A DNA stretch of 44,014 bases from contig CAIXRH010000251.1 of assembly GCA_903921785.1 (NCBI GenBank), forward strand, positions 1-44,014, read 5' to 3'. The notes beneath the pieces are model-generated. The model had not been told where the DNA came from and ran no database searches. It saw only the letters and a list, made by a program, of their open reading frames with translations. Numbering within the stretch: the stretch's first letter is position 1; every line of letters starts with the position of its first letter. The position numbers and the translations under genes are program-made. This DNA comes from an uncultured Pseudomonadota bacterium. GTDB lineage: Bacteria > Myxococcota_A > UBA796 > SXON01. Shown here piece after piece: positions 18,301-23,833 of this stretch.

Positions 18301-18586
18301 CGTCCTGGCGGAGGTCGAGGGGGTGGAAGATTCCGTCCTGGCGCACCCGGAGCAGGGGGTCGAGGTTCTCCCGGGGGAGGCCCCCGCGGGGGGCGACGAT
18401 GGAGACGAACGCGATGAGGCGGCCGGAGTAGGCCAACGCGTCGGCCGGGGTGTCGGTGGTGCCCTCGACGGCCACGCTGGCGCCGGCGTCCAGCGGAACG
18501 GGAGGGGGAACGGCCCGGATCGGGTCGACCTCGGGCGCGGCCGTGCCCGCTGCGAAGGCCGCGGCGGCGAGCAGGAAGAACGTCAG
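15380..18586 (-). CDS. Omp85 outer-membrane protein (BamA/TamA-like) with POTRA domains
   Basis: This 1068-residue protein is longer than usual BamA (about 800). The N-terminal two thirds contain repeated POTRA-like units with phrases such as RVAKLTVTGAKAIGPKELL, APQRMAELKVRPNDAL, LVLVGSVLIRGHSRTRRE and the EKKNLAFEVGGG lead into the barrel. The barrel (about 690-1068) carries SFRGFDVDQIGP, the loop-6 VRGF-type motif of Omp85 proteins. It ends in VGAL rather than a terminal aromatic residue. No ATG or GTG fits: the signal peptide TFFLLAAAAFAAGTA is preceded by CTG at 18586 with GGAG five bases before it, so I take CTG as the start. It probably inserts or exports outer-membrane or surface proteins and heads the operon leading to MoxR. 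Confidence 0.88.
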   Translation of the reverse strand: MTFFLLAAAAFAAGTAAPEVDPIRAVPPPVPLDAGASVAVEGTTDTPADALAYSGRLIAFVSIVAPRGGLPRENLDPLLRVRQDGIFHPLDLRQDVATLYRAGQFAQVEAWIDPWPAELPNGDQIDGVRVEYRVYPTPRVAKLTVTGAKAIGPKELLGRIGLAQGDAWDRDDPSRWEAAVATAYRERGYPAVKATLTRSFDDDGDAQLTLVVDEGAPQRMAELKVRPNDALTSPQVQAILARNGLVVGRPWTDAALRAAQDAVVKRLHAWPPGFLGSRPKWWPEARVNLKVSALPDGGDRISVLIEPRRPWTIDYAAGADRRALPTGAELVEAMGLDEGARLGRDFGTEAGVTLTDDVGRQGYLDAAITVTVAESDAGVTLTVGGTRGPRYLLRTARSIGEAVDPDTIGASFRVGGYGCVDAPHPIGEGGRKKMLERTHADRFLCQATAESAREVLTPALLGRQPITPETTDRAADAIEEFFRSQGFLGVAVTRKAFDPGPPKGNKRFVEITYDVHSGPRSILEAVNIEGAERDVAATELYADLLGEPLNPNTVAERTRRLVEAHQDLGYLHADAHVDTQLAADGTATVRVEVAPGPLVLVGSVLIRGHSRTRRETIERPITVHPGDPVSPGQLATLRRSLYDLGVFSRVSVDAVGDEDRVKDVVVSVTEKKNLAFEVGGGIATDNGAAVFARAGHRNLFGLAHRLTLYGQAGVGWVGDGWNLDVVAPEWKAAARYEAADIPALGERVSVDLLFNEQQQERAFRIQRSGGGIGVRLKLGERLSAELGYRAQLRTLLDIDPGVLLAGDAWADELGVTDPTDPSPILPSKGRWASGIDADFALDLRDDVTNPTKGGIGSLGLKVNDDLLSDIAFLSANGSWTQLVPVGRLGLVLRARGGAAIVPDGTSVLPIEDRFRAGGGGSFRGFDVDQIGPANYVSVEPVDWPDALEPIVSHGQRGAGGRWVPTGGDAMAIGSAEVDVPFPVFGLASMTAWQLAVFSDFGNIWWLSPAVTTDSSVQGTDPILRGSVGVGIRRSTPIGPLQLDLGINPAPLAYRNEQVFRVHFAVGAL

Positions 18587-18645
18587 CCGAGCTCCGAGGG
18601 CGAGGTCATCGCGGGCGGAGCTTAGCCGCCCCGGGGAGCCGGCGC

Positions 18646-19668
18646 CTAATCGGCAGGTCGGGTGTGCGCCGCCATGAACGCCCAGGCCTCGCGAGACGCC
18701 GAGAAGTCGGTGGTGACCGGGCCGATGGTGTCCTCGGCGAGGTACTGCCAACCCCCCGGCCAGGTGTGTCCGCCACCGTCCACGCGGAGGAGCTCGGTGT
18801 CGGCTGCGCAGCCGGGCCAGGGGGAGAGCGCGGAGGTGAGCCCGTCGTCGGCGGCGTCGGGGAGCGCCGCGACGGTTGGATCCCCGGTGCAGCCGTTGAT
18901 CGCGGCCCAGGCGGCCATGCTGGCGTCCACCCCCACGAAGTCGCCGTCGCCCTTGCCGGAGCACACCTCGCCGACGGCGCCGTCGTAGCCCCAGCAGGGG
19001 TCGGCGCTGCCGTGGATGTGGAGCACCGGCGTCGGCATATCTGGCGTACAGCCAGGCGAAGCTGTGGCCTCGTTCGCGCCGGCCACGGTGACGATCGCGG
19101 CGTACCGCTCCGGACGTTCACACGCGAGGCGGTGGCTCATCGCCGCTCCGTTGGACATCCCGGTGGCGTACACGCGCGTGGGGTCGATCGGGAGAAGCGT
19201 ACTCAGGAGCTCGAACAAGTCGTCGTCATAGGCGACGTCGTCCACCCCGTCGGCGCAGGCGGGGTCGCCCACACAACGGAAGCCGCCTTCACCCCCCCCG
19301 GCGTTCCAACTGCGGCTGAAGCCGAGGAACGTGCCGGTGCCATCGGGGTAGGCGACGGCGAAACCTTCGTCGTCGGCGACGGTGTCCATGCAGTTGGCGG
19401 TTCCGCGTTCACCATCTTCGCAGGTGCTCCGGTTGAAGCCGGCGCCGGTGCCGCTGTGGCCGTGTCGTGCGATCACCAGCGGCAACGGCGTCTCCCCGTC
19501 CCAGCCGGCGGGGGTGTAGACGACGACCTCGCGGTCGGGCCAGCTGTCCACCCGGCAGCGGGTCTCGCCGGGGGTGGTGAGGCCGCTGCGGTCACAATCA
19601 CGGGCACAGCCGACGGCGGCGAGGCAGCCGAGGAGGATCAACGCGCCGGAACGGAGGAGGTCGCGCAT
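18646..19668 (-). CDS. PHB depolymerase/LpqC-like esterase lipoprotein
   Basis: The 340-residue product starts MRDLLRSGALILLGC and has a lipobox ending VGC at C21, so it is a lipoprotein. The alpha/beta-hydrolase core is complete: LVIARHGHSGTG oxyanion region, nucleophile in TGMSNGAAMS (S172), Asp in HIHGSADPCWGY (D223) and His in GGGHTWPGG (H301). This is the pattern of poly(3-hydroxybutyrate) depolymerase-like and feruloyl esterase-like enzymes (family LpqC). Many Cys pairs suggest disulfides in the extracytoplasmic space. A start at 19779 is possible by frame but would bury the signal peptide. It ends 59 bases before the Omp85 start. The natural substrate is unknown. Confidence 0.9.
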   Translation of the reverse strand: MRDLLRSGALILLGCLAAVGCARDCDRSGLTTPGETRCRVDSWPDREVVVYTPAGWDGETPLPLVIARHGHSGTGAGFNRSTCEDGERGTANCMDTVADDEGFAVAYPDGTGTFLGFSRSWNAGGGEGGFRCVGDPACADGVDDVAYDDDLFELLSTLLPIDPTRVYATGMSNGAAMSHRLACERPERYAAIVTVAGANEATASPGCTPDMPTPVLHIHGSADPCWGYDGAVGEVCSGKGDGDFVGVDASMAAWAAINGCTGDPTVAALPDAADDGLTSALSPWPGCAADTELLRVDGGGHTWPGGWQYLAEDTIGPVTTDFSASREAWAFMAAHTRPAD

Positions 19669-19967
19669 TCTCTTCCGGTAACCGATGGGGCGCGGCGCGG
19701 CGCGGTCTACGCCGGCTTCTTCCCAGGAGGGGAGGGAATTTGTTCCCCCTCCCGTCTCGGCGGCAACGTCGCGAGCCACGACAAGCGTCGGCGCGGCGCG
19801 GCGCGACGGGGGCGGGTTGGGCCCGGAAGGTGGCCGACCCCCCGAGTCGCTCGCCCCGGTGCGAGGCCGGCGGCCGACCCGCCGACCTCGCCGAGCCCGG
19901 CAAGCACGGGCGACGCAGCCCTCCGGCGGGGCGGGCCCACCGGGCCCCTCCAGGATACCGTTCCGCG
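19669..19967. other. divergent intergenic region, GC-rich
   Basis: This 299-base stretch separates the leftward esterase gene from the rightward small lipoprotein gene and must hold both promoters. I see two copies of a GGCGCGGCGCGGCGCG run (near 19690 and 19792) and an imperfect purine/pyrimidine inverted repeat near 19727-19757 around AATTTGTT. No convincing coding frame or -35/-10 pair stands out. Confidence 0.4.
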
Positions 19968-20318
19968 ATGCGCCGCATCCTGTTCTTCATCGGCCTTTTT
20001 TGCCTCGCCTGCGCTGGGGTGGAGCCCGCCGACATCACCGACGCGTCGGTGTCGTGCGAGGACCAGGACGCTGGTGTCAGCAAGATCAGCTTCCAGGGGG
20101 CCGCGGTCGGGACCTTCAGCACCATCGAGGCCGTGGTCAAGGACGGAAGCCTTGAGGTGGCACGGGTGGGCCTGTTCGAGGACGAGGCGGGCGCGTGGAT
20201 CGGCTCGGTCTCCTCCTACCTCCTTGACGTGGCGGACTGCGCCGAGGCCGGCGCGCTGTCCTACTCTTTCCGCGCCACCGCCGCGGACGGCAGCGTGGTG
20301 GAGTACACGCCCGGGTGA
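19968..20318 (+). CDS. small secreted protein or lipoprotein, unknown
   Basis: A 116-residue product with a strong N-terminal hydrophobic segment (RRILFFIGLFCLACAG). LAC at 13-15 could serve as a weak lipobox. The mature domain of about 95 residues looks beta-rich (ISFQGAAVGTFSTIEAVVKDG, ARVGLFEDEAGAW, LSYSFRATAADGS) with two Cys that may pair, like a small immunoglobulin-type or C2-type sandwich. No family is recognised. It precedes recN by 46 bases on the same strand, but the functions seem unrelated. Confidence 0.72.
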   Translation: MRRILFFIGLFCLACAGVEPADITDASVSCEDQDAGVSKISFQGAAVGTFSTIEAVVKDGSLEVARVGLFEDEAGAWIGSVSSYLLDVADCAEAGALSYSFRATAADGSVVEYTPG

Positions 20319-20364
20319 TCGCCCCCCCGGCCCCCCGTCCCGCCGCCGCGATAAGCCGCCCGGC

Positions 20365-21996
20365 GTGCTGACCCTCCTGCGCATCCGCCAGCTCGCCATC
20401 GTGGACGAGCTCGAGGTCCCCTTCGGCGAAGGCCTCAACGTCGTCACCGGGGAGACCGGCGCCGGCAAGTCCATCCTGGTGGACGCGCTGCAATTGGTGA
20501 TGGGCGCCCGCGCGCGGCCCGAGCTGGTGCGGGCGGGCGCCGAGCGCGCCGAGGTCGAGGCGTTGTTCGACCTTCGCCGCGCTCCTTCCGTGCGTGCGCG
20601 CCTCGGTCCCGACGTGGCCCCCGACGGCGAGCTGGTTCTCCGGCGCGTCGTGGAGGCCGAGGGCCGCACCCGCGTGTACATCGACGGGCGCCTCGGCACC
20701 GTCTCCGAGCTCGGCCGCCTCGCCGCAGGCCTCTGTGACATCAGCTCCCAGCACGAACACCACAGCCTCGTCGACCCCGTCACCCACCTCGGCTACCTCG
20801 ACGCCTACGCGGGCCTCGGCGCCGACGCCGACCAGATGCGCGGCCGCTGGGAGGCGCTCACCGAGGCGCTCGCCCGCGTCGAGTCCCTCCGCGCCGCCCT
20901 CCGCGAAGACCGGGCGGACTGGCTCCGCTTCCAGCTCGCCGAGCTGGAGAAGGTGCGCGGCCTGGAGGTCGATGAAGCGGAGATCCTCCGCCTCCGCAAC
21001 GTAGACCAGCTCGCCGCCACCCTCGGTCGCGCCGAGTCCCGCTTGTACGCGGCGGACGGCGCGGTGTGCGGCGCCCTCGGCCGCGTGGAGGTGGACGTCG
21101 AGAGCGCCGCCCGGCTCGACCCCGCCCTCGGCCCCCAGGTGGAGCGCCTCGCCGCCGCCCGCGCCGAGCTGGAGGACGTGGCCACCGAGCTCGGCCGCTA
21201 CCTCCGCAACCTCCGCGCCGACCCGGGCCGCCTCGTTGCCCTGGAGGAGTCCGCCCACGAGGTGCGTCGGCTCCGCCGCAAGTACGGCGACGACCTCGCC
21301 GCCGCCCGCGCCACCCTCGAGGCCGAGCTCTCCGGGCTCTCCGGCGCGGTGGACCAGCTCGCCGAGCTCGACGAGCGCATCACCCGCCTCCGCCACGAGG
21401 TGGACCGCCAGGTGGCGAGGTTGGCGGCCCGCCGCCGCGCCGAAGCGCAGCGGCTGGGCGCCGCCATCACCGCGGAGCTCGGCTCGCTCGGCATGGGCGA
21501 GGCCCGGGTGGCGGTGGACGTCGCGGAGGCCGGCGTCGGGCCCCGCGGCGGGGACAAGGTGGAATTCCTCATCGCCACCAACCGGGGCGAGGAGCCGCGG
21601 CCTCTGCGCCGGGTGGCCAGCGGCGGCGAGCTCAGCCGCGCCCTGCTCGCCGTCAAGCGGGTGCTGGCGGCGCTCGGTCCGGTCGGCACCTACGTCTTCG
21701 ACGAGGTCGACACCGGCGTCGGCGGCGCGGTGGCCGAGGGCATCGGCCGCAAGCTCTGGGACGTCTCCCGCCACCACCAGGTGGTGTGCGTGACGCACCT
21801 GCCCCAGATCGCCGCCTGGGGCGACCAGCACTTCCACGTACGCAAGGACGTGGTGGGCGAGCGCACGGTCTCCTCGGTCCGTCGGCTCACCGACGCGGAG
21901 CGGGTGGAGGAGCTGGCGCGGATGCTTGGCGGCGCGCGGGTCGGCGAGGCGGCGCGGGCGGCGGCGACGGAGCTCCTCCGAGGCTGCAGGCCCTAG
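20365..21996 (+). CDS. recN: DNA repair protein RecN
   Basis: An SMC-like ATPase of 543 residues, the normal RecN length. Walker A is GETGAGKS (K35). The two arms of the coiled coil lie roughly at residues 150-230 and 270-370. The C-terminal head has the signature RRVASGGELSRALLAVK, Walker B TYVFDEVDTGVGG and a conserved THLPQIAAWGDQHF. RecN acts in double-strand break repair, tethering DNA ends for RecA. I chose GTG 20365 as start because the first strand LTLLRIRQLAIVDELEV begins there. A long in-frame extension upstream is only the shadow of other genes. It is followed by a double hairpin that may end transcription. Confidence 0.97.
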   Translation: MLTLLRIRQLAIVDELEVPFGEGLNVVTGETGAGKSILVDALQLVMGARARPELVRAGAERAEVEALFDLRRAPSVRARLGPDVAPDGELVLRRVVEAEGRTRVYIDGRLGTVSELGRLAAGLCDISSQHEHHSLVDPVTHLGYLDAYAGLGADADQMRGRWEALTEALARVESLRAALREDRADWLRFQLAELEKVRGLEVDEAEILRLRNVDQLAATLGRAESRLYAADGAVCGALGRVEVDVESAARLDPALGPQVERLAAARAELEDVATELGRYLRNLRADPGRLVALEESAHEVRRLRRKYGDDLAAARATLEAELSGLSGAVDQLAELDERITRLRHEVDRQVARLAARRRAEAQRLGAAITAELGSLGMGEARVAVDVAEAGVGPRGGDKVEFLIATNRGEEPRPLRRVASGGELSRALLAVKRVLAALGPVGTYVFDEVDTGVGGAVAEGIGRKLWDVSRHHQVVCVTHLPQIAAWGDQHFHVRKDVVGERTVSSVRRLTDAERVEELARMLGGARVGEAARAAATELLRGCRP

Positions 21997-22092
21997 GCGG
22001 TAGGCCTTAGTCTCGAGGAACGCCCGATAGTTGGATGCGTGGCCGGCGGGCGGCGACGTGACATGTTTGTGGTTGAGTGTCGCAAATACTAC

Positions 22093-22127
22093 CCTTCTCC
22101 CTTCGGGAGAAGGTGGCGCGCAGCGCC
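22093..22127. repeat. REP-like double hairpin downstream of recN
   Basis: Two perfect hairpins sit side by side: CCTTCTCCC/GGGAGAAGG (22093-22101 with 22105-22113, loop TTC) and GGCGC/GCGCC (22115-22119 with 22123-22127, loop GCA). They are followed by GGATGAGGGG. The sequence closely resembles repetitive extragenic elements seen in many GC-rich proteobacteria. It lies between the convergent recN and the 22161 gene. Only one copy is in this window, so its repetitive nature is inferred from memory of similar sequences. It could also act as a bidirectional transcription stop, but there is no T run. Confidence 0.65.
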
Positions 22128-22160
22128 GGATGAGGGGACGGGGGTGCTGCGATCCGAGCC

Positions 22161-22515
22161 TCAGCCGTCGAGCCCCGATTCCAAGGCCTGGTGCCACGCT
22201 GCCGCGTCCAGCGGCCACGTCGGCGCGGCGGCCTGGAGCTGCCGGACCAGCGCGAGCGCGGCGTCGACCGCTTCGGCAGGCGTGGCGGCCATCCGCGGTG
22301 GGACGGTGATCACCGGGTCGAACCCGCGGCTCGTGTCCACGGTGGCGTGAAGCCGGCACTCGAGCTCTCCGAGGGTGGCAAAGACCGCGTCCAGGGCGGG
22401 CGGCTCCAGCGGCCCGAAGAACCGGGCGAGGGCCGGTCGGGCGGAGCGCCACGGGGTGGTCGGCATACAGGTGCCGGTACTGCGCGCGAAGGGGGGCGGC
22501 CACCGCGACGGCCAT
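22161..22515 (-). CDS. small unknown protein, apparent frameshift near 22440-22447
   Basis: ATG 22515 has an excellent ribosome site (GGAGG four bases upstream) and begins MAVAVAAPLRAQYRHLYADHPVALR. The frame must then move by +1 within CGCCCGAC to continue RPALARFFGPLEPPALDAVF and on to ALESGLDG with a TGA at 22161. Together this gives about 117 residues with a natural helix-rich composition. Without the shift, a 101-residue version could start at ATG 22466 (MPTTPWRSARPALARFFG), but it lacks a ribosome site. An extra base in the GC run, by mutation or sequencing error, is the simplest reading. No family is recognised. Confidence 0.55.
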
Positions 22516-22633
22516 TCTCCCTCCGCGGCCCCGAGCGTCCGCCCCGCCATTTTCGCCGACCGTGGCTCCTCGACCGCCGAGGTTTCCGGGCGGCAAGCCG
22601 GTGGGGCACCCCCCGCCCCTCGACATCTTGCGC

Positions 22634-23110
22634 TCATCCTCCGCCACAGCGCCCGAGCTCGACGTGGGCGGGGTCCCAGCCGAGGGACCAGGCGTTCCAC
22701 GCGCTGGGGTGGCCGTGCCAGTCGCCGCCCCAGCGCAGGCCGAGGCGGTGGGCCTCCACGCCGAGGGCTCGCAAGAACGGCGCCTCCTCCGCCAGCCGTT
22801 CCGAGGCGCCGAGCACCAGCGGAAGGTCCATCGGGCGGCTCCAGAGGTCCACCGCGCGGGACGCGGGCGCCCCAGCGGCGTCTACGTGGTTGTGGCAGCT
22901 CTCGCCGGGACCCGCCTTGGTGGCTCGGCCGCCGAGCTGGAGCAGCCCCTGCACCTCGGGTGCGCGCCAGGTGTTGCTTACCGTCGGGGTGAAACCCTGC
23001 GCGGTGAGCGCCACGATCAAGGCGTCGATCTTGCGGCGGAGCACCGGGTCGACGTCGGCGAGGGTGGTGGACCACGGCGTGGCGAAGGACAGCGGCACGA
23101 AGAGGAGCAT
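22634..23110 (-). CDS. M15 family peptidoglycan peptidase (VanY/L-Ala-D-Glu type)
   Basis: A 158-residue protein with a short signal peptide (MLLFVPLSFATPWS). The zinc motifs of family M15 are present: SCHNHV with H73, PASRAVDLW with D88 and WDPAHVEL with H149, plus LRWGGDWHG, a typical element of phage-like L-alanyl-D-glutamate or VanY-type peptidases. It should cut peptide stems of peptidoglycan in the periplasm. It ends in a Gly-rich tail with one Cys. It lies on the minus strand between the frameshifted small gene and the toxin-antitoxin pair, with no sign of coupling. Confidence 0.88.
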   Translation of the reverse strand: MLLFVPLSFATPWSTTLADVDPVLRRKIDALIVALTAQGFTPTVSNTWRAPEVQGLLQLGGRATKAGPGESCHNHVDAAGAPASRAVDLWSRPMDLPLVLGASERLAEEAPFLRALGVEAHRLGLRWGGDWHGHPSAWNAWSLGWDPAHVELGRCGGG

Positions 23111-23173
23111 CGCGGCCCCTTAGGCCGTGCCCGTTGCGCGCACCGGGCGCGATGGTGCAAGGCTGGTGCAACG

Positions 23174-23560
23174 TCAAGCCCGGACGATCGGCGCCCCGTA
23201 CTCGGCGAAAACGGCGTCCCGGGTGACGATCGTGAGGCCCTCGACCCGCGCCTGCGCGAGGAGCAGTCGGTCGAACGGGTCGCCGTGGTGCGGCGGCAGG
23301 CGCCCGACCTCCAAGACGTGGGGCAACGCGACGGGGAGGCTGTGGACGCCGAATTCACGCTCCAGCTCGCGGCAGAGGTCGGCGACGGGCCGGTGGAGCA
23401 CGATCTTCCCGAGCGCGGCCTTGATGACCAATTCCCAGGGGCTGACCACGCTCAGATGGAGCGCTTCCGCGCCGACGATGGCCTCGCGCGCCGCGGTGGA
23501 CAGCTCCTCGGGCGCGGACACCGCCCAGAGGGCGACGTGGGTGTCGAGCAGCAGCCTCAT
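23174..23560 (-). CDS. vapC: PIN-domain toxin (VapC/PilT type)
   Basis: A 128-residue PIN protein. The acidic active-site residues are all present: D6 in LLLDTHVALW, E43 in VSPWELVIK, D97 in HGDPFDRLL and D115 in IVTRDAVF. PIN toxins are Mg-dependent ribonucleases that cut tRNA or rRNA when their antitoxin is degraded. The form with SPWELVIKAALGK and HGDPFDR is the subgroup usually paired with Phd-type antitoxins. Its ATG overlaps the stop of the antitoxin gene by four bases, ensuring antitoxin-first synthesis. Confidence 0.93.
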   Translation of the reverse strand: MRLLLDTHVALWAVSAPEELSTAAREAIVGAEALHLSVVSPWELVIKAALGKIVLHRPVADLCRELEREFGVHSLPVALPHVLEVGRLPPHHGDPFDRLLLAQARVEGLTIVTRDAVFAEYGAPIVRA

Positions 23561-23787
23561 CGGCGGACGAAGTCCAGCTCGTCCAGGGAGAGCGGTTCGT
23601 CGAAGTCCGCGCGGACCGTGGCGACCCCCGGCATCGTGCCGAACCGCCGCCTCGGCGGCGCCTCGGCCCGGACGAGGCGCGCCACCGGGTGTCCGTTGCG
23701 GGTGATGACCACCTCCTCGCCGGCCTCCACCGCGTCGAGGAGCCGCGAGAGGTGGGTCTTGGCGTCGTACACGGAGACGGGGTCCAT
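23557..23787 (-). CDS. Phd/YefM-type antitoxin
   Basis: A 76-residue protein. Residues 1-50 (SVYDAKTHLSRLLDAVEAGE, then VVITRNGHPVARLV) match the Phd/YefM DNA-binding fold. The C-terminal 25 residues, ending SLDELDFVRR, form the toxin-binding tail. It neutralises the PIN toxin encoded just downstream and should repress its own promoter through the palindrome at 23802-23823. The predicted -10 box ends only six bases before the ATG, so the mRNA may be leaderless. Confidence 0.93.
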   Translation of the reverse strand: MDPVSVYDAKTHLSRLLDAVEAGEEVVITRNGHPVARLVRAEAPPRRRFGTMPGVATVRADFDEPLSLDELDFVRR

Positions 23788-23793
23788 ACCCCT

Positions 23794-23823
23794 ACGGTAG
23801 ACTTGACCAGCAGCTTGGTCAAG
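23794..23823 (-). promoter_or_regulatory. toxin-antitoxin promoter with overlapping palindromic operator
   Basis: On the minus strand TTGACC (23822-23817), a 17-base spacer and TACCGT (23799-23794) make a sigma-70-like promoter. A perfect inverted repeat CTTGACCA-GCAGCT-TGGTCAAG (23802-23823) covers the -35 and most of the spacer. A start of transcription seven bases after the -10 would fall on the A of the antitoxin ATG. This is the layout of an autorepressed Phd-type operon. The palindrome also lies just after the Lon-like gene, but it has no T run, so an operator fits better than a terminator. Confidence 0.72.
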
Positions 23824-23833
23824 CCCCCGCCGC

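Noticed and set aside
15401-18625. Plus-strand frame of more than 1000 codons opposite the Omp85 gene
   Set aside because: A shadow frame produced by GC bias; the minus-strand Omp85 barrel motif and signal peptide decide the strand.
19691-19810. GGCGCGGCGCGGCGCG runs as a repeat element
   Set aside because: Low-complexity GC sequence, only two copies and no flanking symmetry.
20137-22647. Minus-strand frame across recN
   Set aside because: RecN Walker motifs lie on the plus strand; only the 5' part (from ATG 22515) is used by the small frameshifted gene.
23802-23823. Terminator of the Lon-like gene
   Set aside because: The palindrome has no T run and overlaps a -35/-10 pair at the right distance from the antitoxin start, so an operator is the better reading.
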